This document shows positions 43,646-54,904 of a stretch of DNA of 64,000 bases, in pieces. The stretch spans positions 9,052,001 to 9,116,000 of the forward strand of contig CM057136.1 in the NCBI GenBank assembly GCA_029964075.1, read 5' to 3'. Source of the stretch: Patiria pectinifera. Its lineage: Eukaryota > Echinodermata > Asteroidea > Valvatida > Asterinidae. The number at the start of each line of letters is the position of its first letter. The stretch's first letter is position 1. Position numbers and translations under genes: made by a program. A model generated the notes under the pieces. That model searched no databases and was not told the DNA's origin. It worked only from the letters and a program-made list of their open reading frames with translations.

Positions 43646-46600
43646 CGGCGACAGGCACTGCTGGCGAAAAGCATGGTCGCCTCTTCCACATTATTGATCG
43701 CACGACAAGACAACGCTTCCTCATTGACACTGGGGCAGAAGTGAGTGTTGTCCCCCCATCGCGACTTGAACGCCAGCGACCCCGACAAGATTGTCACTTG
43801 CAAGCTGCAAATCGCTCGCCCATTTCAACTTATGGAGAACGGTCTCTCACGTTGGATTTAGGGCACCGGCGAACATGTAGATGGGTATTTGTCATTGCAG
43901 ACGTCCACCAGCCCATCATCGGTGCGGATTTTCTACGCCATTTCAACCTGTTGGTGGACATGCGCCATTGTCGATTGTTAGATGCCACGACCAATATCAG
44001 TGTCAATGGTGTCATGTGCAGTCAACCCTCACCTCATCCAATGTTTACAACAGTCGACTCCCAATCGCCATACTGTGCACTACTAGCCCAGTTTCCGGAC
44101 ATCACGAGACCATGCTATGATGACAAGTCAGTCAAGCACAACGTCACGCACCACATCACCACGACCGGTCCACCGGTTTCGGCTCGCCCTCGTCGCCTTC
44201 GCCCAGATACATGTAGACTGAACATTGCTCGACAGGAGTTTGACCACATGCTGCAACTTGGTATCATCAGGCCATCAAGCAGCAATTGGGCTTCACCCCT
44301 CCACATGGTCCCAAAGAAGACCCTAGGGGACTGGAGACCTTGTGGGGACTACCGAGCACTCAACAATCGCACAGTTCCAGACCGCTACCCCATACTGCAC
44401 ATCCACGACTTTTCGTCATCGCTGCATGGTGCCAAGGTTTTCTCCAAAGTCGATCTGGTGCGAGCCTACCACCACATTCCGGTGGAGCCTACCGACATCC
44501 CCAAAACTGCAGTCACCACGCCCTTCGGACTGTACGAGTTTGTGCGAATGCCCTTCGGGTTCCGCAACGCCGCGCAAACTTTTCAGAGATTCATTGACAG
44601 TGTCATCCGCGGACTCGACTTCTGCTATGCATATATCGATGATCTCCTCGTTGCTAGTGCTGATGCGGAAGAACATGAACGACATCTTCTCCAGCTCTTC
44701 AATCGCTTGTCTGACCACAGACTCGTCATCAACCCAGCGAAAAGCCAGTTTGGTGTGGAGTCCTTGGAATTCCTCGGTCACTGCGTGGATCCCCAGGGAG
44801 TCCGCCCACTTGGGGAAAAAAACCAAGCCATCCGCGAGTTCCCACGACCCACGACACAGCGCAAACTCAAGGAGTTCCTTGGGTTAGTGAACTTCTACCG
44901 GAGGTTCATACCACATGCAGCCGCCATCCTCCATCCGCTCACTGATCTCATGACATCCCGCGGACAGTCGAAAAGCCTGCAGTGGACTGACGCAGCTGAA
45001 GCGGCTTTTGACAACATCAAGTCAGCTCTCGCTAAGGTTGCCACCCTCGCACATCCTCAGCCCAATGCAGACTTATGTGTCATGACTGACGCCTCAGACG
45101 TCGCTGTTGGCGCTGTCCTCCAACAAAGAGTTGACAATGCTTGGCAGCCGATCGCCTTCGTCTCACACAAACTCAAACCAGCGGAGACTCGATATAGCGC
45201 CTTTGGCCGGGAACTGTTAGCCATTTACCTGACCATACGCCACTTTCGTGCCATGTTGGAAGGACGTCACTTTTATGTCCTCACAGATCACAAGCCACTC
45301 ACGTATGCATTCAAGGCATCACCAGACCGACACGCTCCACGTGAAATCCGCCAACTGGACTTCATTTCGCAATTCACCACGGACATTCGAGCAGTGAAGG
45401 GTGTTGACAATGCCCCAGCTGACGCACTGTCTCGGATCCAGCTGAATGCAGCCACCCTCCCATCTGCCATCGATTTTGATGTCATGGCAGACATGCAACA
45501 ACGTGATGATGAACTGCAGAAACTTCGTACAGCTTCGACATCACTCCATCTCACAGACATTCCACTGACTACTGGGACATCGCAGATCGTTTGTGACACT
45601 TCTACGGGCACACCGCGTCCATTTGTGCCTAGTAGTCTCCGCAGAACTGTCTTTGACTCGCTTCATTCCCTCGCACATCCTGGTATCAGAGCAACGCAAC
45701 GACTCCTCACCGAACGATTCGTCTGGCCAGGTATCAATCGCGACATTCGCCAGTGGACACGTGAGTGCATAGCATGTCAACGCGCGAAAGTGCACCGACA
45801 CACCCATACTCCACTCGGTACATTCGCCACTCCTGATGCTCGATTCAGCCACGTGCACTTGGACATAGTGGGACCCCTACCGCTATCCAATGGGTACCGC
45901 TACTTACTCACCTTTGTGGATCGCTTCACGCGATGGCCAGAGGCCATACCAATCATCGACATAACAGCTGCGACTGTCGCCAGAACTTTCGTTGATAGAT
46001 GGCAGTGTTGTAGGACTCGGACTCGGGACTCGGACTCGAGTCCGGACTCGAGTCCTTTTTTCAAGGACTCGGACTTGGACTCGAGTCCTTTGCTCAAGGA
46101 CTCGGACTCGGACTCGGACTCGGACCCCAAGGACTCGAGGACTCGGCTTCGAGTCCGGCTCGAGTCCGGCAAAATCGCGTCTTTTTTATGTGTTTTATTT
46201 CAATTATTTCATGTCTTTCACCTTGATTTGGTTTTGCTGTGGAACCGAATTCCGCAGTTCTGCCGCTCGCAAAAATAACTTGCCGATTGATCAATGATCA
46301 ATTGATTCATTCCAACCTAACCTAGCCAATTGCCCACCGAATAAATCGATTCATCAGTTATTCAGTTGCTTGCCGATGTGTTGGACTTTTTGTTCAATAT
46401 TACTAACATGGTTGACACAATGACAAGGAGCTATCTCAGCCGCATGGAATCAACGCCATACAATCGGGCTCGAATTCATACCATTTAGCGCACGTGGGTG
46501 CTTTTACACGCCCAATATGATCAATATCGCCCAACGTGCCGCGTATTGCATGTACGATACAACTTCCGGGTTTGGGGTGTTTGGGCGAAAAAAACACCCA

Positions 46601-47917
46601 AAATCTCAATGATCTGCGTCGCTCGCTTCACTTTACACACAATCAATAATATTAATCACGTTCGCGTGTGTTGTTTATCGTGTTGAACTGCATGACTGTT
46701 GACTGTTGTTTCAGCTGAATAAAGAAAAGTAACAAATGTGAAGAATAATTACTGAAGATCATATGCTAATTGTAATTGTCACTTTACTGTAGTATCTGCG
46801 TCAACATCTGTAGGCTTCTTCGCATACTAAGGTAAAAGTTAATGCAAGTTTTTTTTAATGTACATTATAAACATAATGAATGCATTGCATAGTGCATACA
46901 GTCAAAACCATTACCCCTTCTCTATCACCTGACATTTGATAGTGACATTTTGAAAACGTTAATATAGTATTGGTGAACCGCGACTTGAATTTGATACATA
47001 AGGACTCGGACTCGGACTCGAGTCCTTTTTTCAAGGACTCGGACTCGGACTCGGACATCAAAAATTGACAAGGACTCGGACTCGGACTCGAGTCTTTTGC
47101 TCAAGGACTCGGACTCGGACTCGGACTCGGATGAGGAGGACTCGACTACAACACTGATAGATGGGTTTCCCACTTTGGTACCCCATCAACGGTGACAACT
47201 GACCGAGGCCGTCAATTTGAATCGGCCCTGTTTCGCGCCCTCACCAAGCTCCTTGGCTGCAAACACATACACACTACAGCCTATCATCCAGCAGCAAACG
47301 GCATGGTCGAATGACTACATCGCCAGCTCAAGGCTTCACTTAAAGCGCAAGTTGATCCCACGAAATGGACAGAAACACTCCCACTTATTCTGCTGGGAAT
47401 TCGTTCTGCTGTCAAACCAGACTTGGGCCATTGTCCAGCTGAGCTCGTTTTCGGCACCACGCTAAGACTGCCAGGCCAATTTTTCGAGCCTGACAGCGCT
47501 GCCCCACTGTTGGACCCAGCAGATTATGTTGACCGGCTCAAGGCTTCCATGAGTCAGCTCCACCCAACACTGCCCCGTCGACAGCAACAGCGAACTGTTC
47601 ATATGCCAAAGGACCTGAATACATGTACCCATGTTTTCGTGCGTTATGATGGTGCACGCAAGCCCCTCCAGCCACCCTATAACGGACCATACAGGGTTAT
47701 CAGCCGCGCAGACAAACACTTTGTCATTGACATTGCTGGTCGCACAGACACTGTATGTATTGATCGGATTAAGCCTGCTTATTTTGATGAGCATAATTCT
47801 GACACCCAAACTCTGTCTCACTCACCTGAACCAGTGATTGCCCCATCTGTGGTGACCAGAACGCGATCAGGTCGCCATGTGCTTTGGCCTAAGACACTAA
47901 CAGATTTCGTTCATTAA
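43597..47917 (+). pseudogene. pol: pol: protease, reverse transcriptase, RNase H, integrase (interrupted)
   Basis: Open from 43597 to the insertion at 46003, then resuming at 47165. Protease active site DTGAE is at residues 44-48; RT catalytic YIDD at 346-349; RNase H TDAS with Asp 498, then TDHKPL; integrase zinc pair H690/H694 and C724/C727; first integrase Asp in HLDIVGP at 756. A 1,154-bp element splits the integrase just after RTFVDRW. Downstream, [10 protein letters not shown] holds the second Asp, and [11 protein letters not shown] the Glu, directly followed by a TGA stop at 47312-47314. The frame then stays open to 47917 with an Arg/His-rich C-terminus. The region thus has an insertion and one nonsense change. 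No chromodomain was recognised. Confidence 0.93.
46003..47156. mobile_element. 1,154-bp hAT-like element with GGACTC arrays, exact 8-bp TSD
   Basis: ATAGATGG is duplicated exactly (45995-46002 and 47157-47164). The ends CAGTGTTGTAG and CTACAACACTG are perfect 11-bp inverses with the CAGTG start common in hAT elements. Inside both ends lie arrays of the hexamer GGACTC (46013-46165 and 47003-47145), broken by TTTTTTCAAGGACTC and TTTGCTCAAGGACTC words. The middle has no recognisable protein. Confidence 0.92.
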
Positions 47918-47925
47918 CATTCACT

Positions 47926-47938
47926 GGTAGGGGGCTCC
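47926..47938 (+). other. polypurine tract of the retrotransposon
   Basis: GGTAGGGGGCTCC immediately precedes the 3' LTR; the G-rich part would prime plus-strand synthesis. Confidence 0.6.
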
Positions 47939-48175
47939 TGTAGTAGCCAAATTGTTGTGTTTATTGTTAGTGCGCCCTCTGTGGACAGCGTGTGAACACT
48001 AAGGTCAAAGTTCGCGCACTCTGTAGATTTCTCATCGTTCAATCACATGTCTGAAGTTTCATACCGATGTTTTCGCTGTTCCACTTTGCCGCGTAAATTG
48101 AGTTATTTGTTGTGGATAATAAACCATACTGAACGCAAATATTGTCTGCAGCCTTCTAGTACTTGTAGCTACTAT
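47939..48175 (+). repeat. 3' LTR
   Basis: 237 bp from TGTAGTAGCC to AGCTACTAT, uninterrupted. Contains AATAAA and the empty target of the MITE found in the 5' LTR. Confidence 0.93.
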
Positions 48176-48180
48176 AGTAT

Positions 48181-48477
48181 CTTTGAACGCAACATTGCCA
48201 AGGCCTTTCTGGTAATCCTCTCATCAATTGGATCATAAGGTAAGCCTCGTTCATTTAGAATGCAGTAACTCCGGGAAAATACACAAAAGAGACACAACCA
48301 TTAATTGCTAGCTTTCTGCCTCGTCTTCCCGCCCAAAAATCAATTAGGCATCGATGAAAATCAATAAATGAAGTCAAATTATCCATGATATTTCAATTGT
48401 ATAGTTCACTGAAAAGCAGAGCCAACATGAAAAAAAATATCAAAGCGGAGTACTCCCTGTACTTTTGGTTTTTCATC
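48181..48477. other. non-coding stretch
   Basis: Nothing recognised. Confidence 0.4.
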
Positions 48478-48705
48478 ACTTTTCGAGGGAGTCCATCTTT
48501 TTAATCCGAAATTTCTTTCTTCTCGAATTTGGTTGGGGAAAACCTGAATTAGTTCCATATAGAACAGGTTTTCAGCTTTTAAGTGGTGTGGCACATGTGG
48601 GTGGTCGGTCTGATACGGCGATGGTCGCGAGCAATATGCATAAAAATTGCTCGCTAGAACTGCCCAAAATTGCGAATGATAGTGAAGTAATCACGTGATA
48701 TAAAC
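48478..48705 (+). repeat. module W, copy 1 (partial)
   Basis: GGGAGTCCATCTTTTTAATCC, GTGGTCGGTCTGATA, GATGGTCGCGAGCAATATGC and GCCCAAAATTGCGAATGAT occur in the same order in copies at about 49300, 52540 and 53670. Confidence 0.75.
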
Positions 48706-48799
48706 ACGTGCAACGTGCAGGAGATAGCTCAGTGGCAGACGGTTACGAAGATTAAAGGGATCCCGTTTGATTAAAGGGATCCCGTTTGATGAAATGTGT

Positions 48800-49300
48800 G
48801 TGTGTCTCTTTTTTTCTGTCCCTTTTACCCTGTATCCCGATGCGACGGGGTTGGGCGGTGGGTTGGGGTGGGGATGGCCCGCGGGTGGGGCAGGGGAGGC
48901 CTGCAGGTGGGGTGGGGAGGGGAGGGGTGGGGATGGCGGGGGGAGGGCGGAGGAACAAAGACACAGTGGGTGGAATATGCACATTCTTTGGTTGAATGGC
49001 CGTTGCATATATCCCAACACCTTGAGGGGCGGGGTGGGGTCCCTGGGTGGGGAAAGGAACGGGAGGGGGTACTGAGAACCAGGTTAATGGTATATTTCCA
49101 GTCTTTCATTTCTTACACCTGCACCATATCAGGACCCCATGGAAGGAGTGCACATAATGGGTTGCCGGCGGAGGGGGGCGTGGGGGAGGATGTCTCGTGA
49201 GTGTAGAGGGGGGCCGGGGGTAGAGTACTCAAAACCAGGAAGCTTAAAATCCGGGGGGCTCAAAAGGAGGAGGGTGGAATTTCACATTTCCTTTTCTTTT
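48800..49300. repeat. G-rich strand-asymmetric tract
   Basis: Successive G-rich phrases (GGGGTTGGGCGGTGGGTTGG, GGGGAGGGGAGGGGTGGGGA, GGGGCGGGGTGGGG) lie on the plus strand, each preceded by CCTT..ATATCCCGAC-like words. Frames here are open on the G-rich strand only because TAA and TAG are rare. Confidence 0.7.
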
Positions 49301-49948
49301 TTCGGTCCTTGCAACATATCCCGACCCTAGTGGGCGGTGGGTGGTGGGGGCCCCCACCAACACAGAAATCTTGATATGCAAATTAGGTAGACAGCGCCGC
49401 TCATTATAGCATCATCATGAAATTCTTGCTGACGCGCATGCCATCTACTTCGGCCAATTTTCGGCCAGACTCCTTCAGTTTTATGAATAATATCACTGTA
49501 GGCCTACATCGGAGGATGCACCTGCCAGAAATTTACATGCTGAAAGCAACAGAATGATGTCCGCTTCATTTTGCCGAAGACAGCGTCAAAATTGTTAAAT
49601 GAAAGGGTGAGTTTTGACGATTAAAATATTGTTTTAGCGTTTTCCTTTTTGGAACTCAAACTTCGTATTGTCCAAGGGAGTCCATCTTTTCAATCCTGTT
49701 TTTCTTCCTTCCAACATTTTGTTTGAGATCAAATGAATTAATTCCGAGTAGTTGAGTTTTTTAGCTGGCGAATGGTGTGGCCTAAGTGGGTGGTCGGTTT
49801 AATAGTGCGATGGTCGCGAGCAAAATGCATGGAAATTTATCACTGGAACTGCCAAAAATTGCGAATGATTGTCAATTGATCACGCCGGCTATATCCGGCC
49901 CGCCGGCACCTGCACCGCGCGCGTTCTAATAAAAACCCAAGATTAATA
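49300..49948 (+). repeat. module W, copy 2
   Basis: GGTCCTTGCAACATATCCCGACC, AGGTAGACAGCGCCGCTCAT, GGGAGTCCATCTTTTCAATCC, GTGGTCGGTTTAATAGTGCG and AACTGCCAAAAATTGCGAAT follow the order seen in copies 3 and 4. Its right end is interrupted by the 1,554-bp element at 49957. Confidence 0.8.
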
Positions 49949-49956
49949 AAATAATC

Positions 49957-51510
49957 GGTTACACCTCTATGTTCCGACACCCCTATGTTCCAACTGCACA
50001 TATTCCTATTCCTAACCCTAACCCTAACCGGGAGTAACACAATCTAGGTTGTCGGAACATAAGGGCTTTCACACTAGACGAATTCCCCGGCAATTCCCCG
50101 GGAAATTGCCAGGGAATTTCGGTCGGTCTGTTCACACTACAAAAAAATCCCCGGGGAATTACCGGGGAAAAGCTTTTCCCCGGGAATTCTTTACCCCTGC
50201 TCGGGAGTAGGGTTAATGGAGAAATCCCCGGGGTTTTACGTATTTCCCGGGGAAAAGCAACTAGTGTGAACGTCGGCGGGTTCGAACTTACCCCACCTTT
50301 TTCCCCCCTGTATCGATCGCATTTTGCGACACAATATTCAAGTGCTCCGAACTTTTGGAAATAAATCGCAATGCAAACGGTGTTCACTGTTCAGTTTGTC
50401 GATCGGGCCGTCGCGTGACTGAAATACTCACAACTTCAGTTCGCAGCGCCTGGAAATGCAACTTGTATCCTCAAAAACATTTTCCAGCAACGTTTGAACG
50501 AACATGTAGGCATTATCCATGATAATTTTCCAACTGAAAGACTCCCAACTAATTCGCATACGATGCGCCTGGAAAATCTCACCCACTGTTATCCTCCAAA
50601 ACAGACAACTGTCATCCAACAACGTACGTGTACATGCATTTTCCATGAAAATTTCTTCGATGCACGTGCTGAGCTGCAGTACTGCGTCACCAATGTGGAT
50701 CACACCATTTACTGTAGGGGTGTGCCATATTCTTCTTTTTTTAAAGAATATTTACCAGCATTTCCAAAATTATACAAAATTCTCTTTATGAAGTTCAAAA
50801 CATTTCAATGTTAGAAAAGAAGCTTCTCAACATCACAATATATTTTTTGTTAAGAATTTATTCGAGAAACAATGTAAAACTTTAAAGAGGGTATTAAAAG
50901 CACCCCTTTATTTACGGTATCATTGGATGATCCGTCCATATGATGCGAGGCGAATTGCCGTATGTTTTCCGAAGAAAATTGCGATGGAAAAGTTTATTTT
51001 TTGACGTTGCAAAGTCGTTGCTAAAAATAAAAATTTGATAAGATTGGTAGTAAAAAGAGGCCTGTTTGTTTTTATGGCATGCTCCCGACAATGCGTGCGG
51101 GAACATTTCATCGACCTTCGCCGGTGCGGCCCGGCTCGGAAGAGCGGGTTAATTGGCCGGGCGCCGGGCCTACTCCGTGTCCGTCGGGGGATAGGTAGGT
51201 AGCAATTCTCGATGCGTATTTCTCAACGTCATCATCAACGAGAAACTGAACGTTTTCTCGAAATTAATAGCCCACTGTCCGCCTAAAAACTTTTGCACAA
51301 TTCCCGGGGTTTGATTGCGAGTGTGAAACGATCGTGCATATTCCCGGGAAATAGTGTCCCCGGGAGTTATCAAATGTGTCTAGTGTGAATGGTTGCTGGG
51401 GTGTTGGTGGGGTAAAAAATCCCCGGGAATTTCCCGGGGATTTATTTCCCGGGGATTGGCTGTGCAGTGTGAAAAGGCCTATAGGGGTGTCGGAACATAG
51501 AGCAGTCACC
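49957..51510. mobile_element. outer foldback element, 8-bp TSD, telomere-like core, itself interrupted
   Basis: AAATAATC flanks both sides (49949-49956 and 51511-51518). The ends GGTTACACCTCTATGTTCCG and CGGAACATAGAGCAGTCACC pair with four mismatches over about 30 bp. Near the left end is TCCTAACCCTAACCCTAACC. A second element (50062-51480) has inserted near the right end. Without it this one would be only about 130 bp, close in size and make-up to 14533-14689. Confidence 0.8.
50062..51480. mobile_element. 1,419-bp inner element, 3-bp TSD (Harbinger-like?)
   Basis: Ends AGGGCTTTCACACTAGACG and its partner CTGTGCAGTGTGAAAAGGCCT pair with a few mismatches; ATA is present on both sides. Both subterminal regions are filled with CCCGGGGAATT and TTCCCCGGGGA words that fold on each other. 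A 91-codon minus-strand frame (50428-50703) has no known motif. A 3-bp duplication with GGG..TTTCACAC ends is in line with PIF/Harbinger, but that is inference. Confidence 0.7.
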
Positions 51511-51778
51511 AAATAATCAAGATGTTTTGTTTTCTGATAAATGATGTGACTTTATTATTGGGAATACCACTTTCTTTTCCCCTTTCACCTGCCCTGGATA
51601 CCATATTCCGACCCTGGGGATGGGGCGGTGGGGGGGGGGGGGGTGGTGTCCAAACCACGCCAAGAGGGCTGAAATTGTTTTTTCCAACAAGTGAAGTTTG
51701 TCTTTTAATTTGGTGCAATGACGTTCCCCACCAGACTTTCTTTTACTGCGATATCATGGACCGGGCCGGGGTTGAGGC

Positions 51779-52107
51779 GGGACCGTATCATAAGTCCGAC
51801 GCCTCATAGGTCCGACGCCTCATAAGTCCGAAATTTCGGACTTATGAGGCGTCGGACTTTATTTATTCCGCCTCATAGATCCGACGCCTCATAAGTCCGA
51901 CGCCTCAAAAGTCCGACAACGGAAAAACGAGTGTCGGATTTACGAGGCGTCGGAGCTATGAGGCGTCGACCTATGAGGCGTCGGATTTATGAGGCGTCGG
52001 ACCTATGAAGCGTCGGACTTATGGGCCTTTATTTGGTTAGGGGATGTGATTTTGTCGGACTTATGAGGCGTCGGACGTATGAGGCGTCGGACTTATGAGC
52101 GGACCCC
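51779..52107. mobile_element. 329-bp minisatellite-bodied MITE, copy 1, exact 8-bp TSD
   Basis: GTTGAGGC is duplicated exactly (51771-51778 and 52108-52115). The element starts GGGACCGTATCATAAGTCCG and ends CGGACTTATGAGCGGACCCC. The body is made of 16-bp units GACGCCTCATAAGTCC in one orientation, then in the other, so it is one long imperfect palindrome. No coding. Confidence 0.93.
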
Positions 52108-52199
52108 GTTGAGGCCGGGTAGGGGTTGTGGGGGGGGGGGGGTTCCCAAAACAAAGAGGGTGGAGTGTCCTTTATGTTTTTTTAGTTATTAATCTTAAG

Positions 52200-52340
52200 A
52201 CGTGCTGCTCTTGGGGGGAGAGAGGTTGTGGGGCCGCATGAGTCGGGGGGGGGGGCGGGGGTTAGAGTACTCCAAACCAGGAGGGTTGAATATCCCGGGG
52301 AGCATCAGAAGGGGAGGGCCTGGAATTTCCCAATCTTCTT
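52200..52340 (+). repeat. G-rich module with GAGTACTCCAAACCAGGAGG word
   Basis: GACGTGCTGCTCTTGGGGGG, AGAGTACTCCAAACCAGGAG and GTTGAATATCCCGGGG recur at 53520-53660; looser matches lie at 49215-49260 and 54640-54680. Confidence 0.7.
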
Positions 52341-52345
52341 TTTTT

Positions 52346-52360
52346 TTCATCATCATCATT

Positions 52361-52391
<31 letters not shown>
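52346..52391. repeat. CAT microsatellite
   Basis: About fifteen CAT triplets with one interruption (CATTAT). Confidence 0.95.
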
Positions 52392-52539
52392 GACGTCGTA
52401 GGCTACTGCCCGTTGACGCAACAACCGTCCACTTCTTCTGGGTTGTGTGACTGGTGCAGGGGTGACTTTCCTTCGCCTGAAGGGTCTCCGCAGTTAGTTC
52501 AGCCACGCTGAGGCCGCTCCACCTGGTGAGGCCGTCTAT

Positions 52540-52985
52540 CCAGCGGAGTTTGGTCCTTGCATTATATCCCGACCCTTGGGGGCAGAGGGTGGGGGCCCCG
52601 ACAAACTATTCACAGAAACCTTCGTATGCAAATTAGGTGAACAGCTCTGCTCATGATGACATCATCATCAAGTTCTTGCTTTAATACGCGCATGACATCG
52701 TCTTCGGCCAATTTCGGCCCAAGTCCCTGGGAGTCCATCTCTTCAATCCTATTTTTCATCTTTCTAACATTTGGTTCGAATTCAAATGAATTTATTCCGA
52801 ATAGTTGAGGTTTTCAGCTGTCGAATGGTGTGCCACATGTGGGTGGTCGGTTTGATAGTGCGATGGTCGCGAGCAATATGCATTGGCATTTTTCGATGGA
52901 ACAGCCAAAATTGCAAATGATTTTCAATTGATCACGCCATCACCGCTTGCGTTCTAATAAAAAAACAAGATTAATCTAAAAAGCA
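52540..52985 (+). repeat. module W, copy 3
   Basis: Same word order as copy 2, ending in GCGTTCTAATAAAAAAACAAGATTAATC followed by CAAGATGTTTTG, the uninterrupted equivalent of the target of the 49957-51510 element. Confidence 0.8.
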
Positions 52986-53669
52986 AGATGTTTTGTTTTC
53001 TGATGAATTATGCACCTTTATTATATTATTGGGAGTAGGCCTACCCCTTTCATTTTTCATTTCCCCTGTCCTGGATTATGCTGGATATCATATTCAGACC
53101 CCCGGGGTGGGGCGGGGGCGGGGTGTGCGGTTCAAGCCATGCCAATAAAGCTGAAATTTGTTTTCCAACAGTGATTTTTGTCTTTTTACGGTGGTGGTGC
53201 ATTTACGTTCCCGACCAGACTTTCTTTTTTACTGCGAGATGGGACTGGGTTGGGGGGGGGGTTTGAGGCCGGGTAGGGGTTGTTGGGGGTCGGGGGATTT
53301 TCTTCCAGCGATTCTCAGTTCCAGATCTGCATGCCCAGTGGTTGGGTGTGGGAGTGGGCAGGGCTGGTGGATTTACCAAACAAAGGATTGCATATTCTTC
53401 AAGTGATTTTATTCAGACCTGCATTCCCGGGGGTGGAGGGGGGGGGGGAGACGGGTTGGATTTCCCAAAACAGAGAGGATGGAATATCATTCCTGTTCTT
53501 CCATGCAGCGATTAATCTTAAGACGTGCTGCTCTTGGGGGGTGGGGGGGGGGGAGAGAGAGGGGGAGAGAGAGGTGGAGGGGTTATAGTACTCCAAACCA
53601 GGAGGGTTGAATATCCCCGGAAGAGCCGCAGATGGGGAGGGCCTGGAAATTCTAAATCTTCTTTTGATT

Positions 53670-54030
53670 TGGTCCTTGCATTATAATCCCGACCCTTGGG
53701 GCAGAGGGTGGGGGCCCCGACAAACTATTCACAGAAACCTTCGTATGCAACTAGGCGAACAGCTCCGCTCATGACGTCATTGTCAAGTTCTTGCTTTATT
53801 ACGCGCATGACATCGTCTTCGGCCAATCTCACTGGGAGTCCATCTCTTCAATCCTATTTTTCTTCTTTCCAACATTTGGTTCGAATTCAAATGAATTTAT
53901 TTCGAATAGTTGAGGTTTTCAGCTGTCGAATGGTGTGCCACATGTGGGTGGTCGGTTTGATTGTGCGATGGTCGCGAGCAATATGCATGGAAATTTTTCG
54001 AAGGAACTGCCAAAAATTGCGAATGATCAG
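53670..54030 (+). repeat. module W, copy 4
   Basis: GGTCCTTGCATTATAATCCC, GACAAACTATTCACAGAAAC, ACTGGGAGTCCATCTCTTCA and AACTGCCAAAAATTGCGAAT in the same order. Copies 3 and 4 are closer to each other than to 1 or 2. Confidence 0.8.
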
Positions 54031-54066
54031 TATACAGTATACACGTACGTACGTGGAGCAGAGCAG

Positions 54067-54211
54067 GGGACCTACCCGATGTTCCCCAATACCAATGTTC
54101 TCCCAAATCCATAGGATTAGGGTTAGGGTTAGGGTTAGGGTTATATTGGTAAGGATTTCGAGGAACATGGTATTGGGGAACATCGGAATTGGGGAACATA
54201 GACATGCACCC
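54067..54211. mobile_element. foldback element with telomere-like core, third copy
   Basis: CCTACCCGATGTTCCCCAAT at the left and GGGGAACATAGACATGC at the right, with a second inverse pair inside, enclose five GGGTTA-type units. Orientation of the telomeric tract is opposite to that at 14533. Target duplication not clear. Confidence 0.7.
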
Positions 54212-54284
54212 GTGCAGGAGCTATGGAAGAAGCGTTACAAAGCAAGGATTCCGTTTGTTGGTGGCCTTTTTTTTTCGTCCCTTA

Positions 54285-54830
54285 CTATCCCAAAGCGACG
54301 GGACGGGGTTGAGTGGGTGGGGTGAGGGAGGCCCGCGGGTTGGAGTGCAGGTTGGAAGGGTGGGGAGGTTGGGGGCGGTGCACCGGGAACACTCCATGCA
54401 CATTTTTTATTGACCCTTTTGGCCTTGCCCATTATCCCGACCCCTTGGGGCGGGGCGGGGATAAAATTTCCTTTGTTCCTAATTTTTCCTTTTTTCCGTG
54501 CCCAATTACCCAGCCCCGGGGGAGGGGGGGGTTGGGGGGGGAGGGGGGGGCGAATGGGGGATGGGGGCAAATGGGGGATGGGGGCCGCGTCCCCACTTCT
54601 ACGCCTGTGCAATTAAGCGTGTGTGTGTGTGTGGGGGGGGGGGTTAGAGTACTCCGAATCAGGAGGTTGGAATATCATGGTTTTTTTTATTCACCCTTTG
54701 CGCTGTCCCCTGGCGCGGAATGGAATATACTATGGGGTGAAAATATCCTATTTTCATGCAATGATGTTTTGGGGGTTTTTTTTGGGGGGGGGGGGGGGGG
54801 GGGGGGGCTTTATACGAAAACTTAAAAACA
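54285..54830. repeat. G-rich strand-asymmetric tract with long G-run
   Basis: GGGG-rich phrases (GGGGCGGGGCGGGGA, GGGGGAGGGGGGGGCG) alternate with T-rich pyrimidine words. A nearly pure G-run of over 20 bases lies at 54785-54807. Confidence 0.75.
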
Positions 54831-54904
54831 GTAATCATGAAAAATATAAAATTTTTAAAAATGCAAATTGCAGAAACGAATATCTCATATCTCTTTTGTG
54901 AAAA

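Larger units (their letters stand above)
40784..48175 (+). mobile_element. Ty3/gypsy LTR retrotransposon, CsRn1-like, with three nested insertions
   Basis: Bounded by AGTAT duplications (40779-40783 and 48176-48180). Two LTRs (TGTAGTAGCC...AGCTACTAT), a primer-binding site complementary to tRNA-Trp, gag with a C-H-C-C motif and pol order protease-RT-RNase H-integrase place it in the gypsy group; tRNA-Trp priming and the CHCC gag are features of the CsRn1 clade. After subtracting three insertions (40899-41631, 41923-42891, 46003-47156) and their duplications the element is about 4.5 kb. By eye the LTRs differ at about seven positions plus a 7-bp indel, roughly 3 percent. It is dead: three insertions, a gag frameshift and a stop in integrase. 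No env-like gene. Confidence 0.93.

Noticed and set aside
44342-44887. 181-codon alternative-frame ORF inside pol, and similar antisense frames (44416-44826)
   Set aside because: Shadows of the RT-coding frame, whose motifs are unmistakable in the main frame.
46003-46278. C-terminal extension of pol rich in Asp and Ser
   Set aside because: It is read-through into the inserted element's GGACTC arrays, not retrotransposon sequence.
48767-49200. Gly- and Trp-rich open frames on the plus strand
   Set aside because: They arise from G-rich repeats in which stop codons are rare; all three frames are similarly open.
51600-51810. Possible gene start in a frame with G-rich middle (51522-51809)
   Set aside because: Formed by G-rich repeat module and the edge of a MITE; no conserved motif.
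54313-54825. 170-codon Gly-rich frame
   Set aside because: Same cause: G-rich simple sequence with long G-runs.
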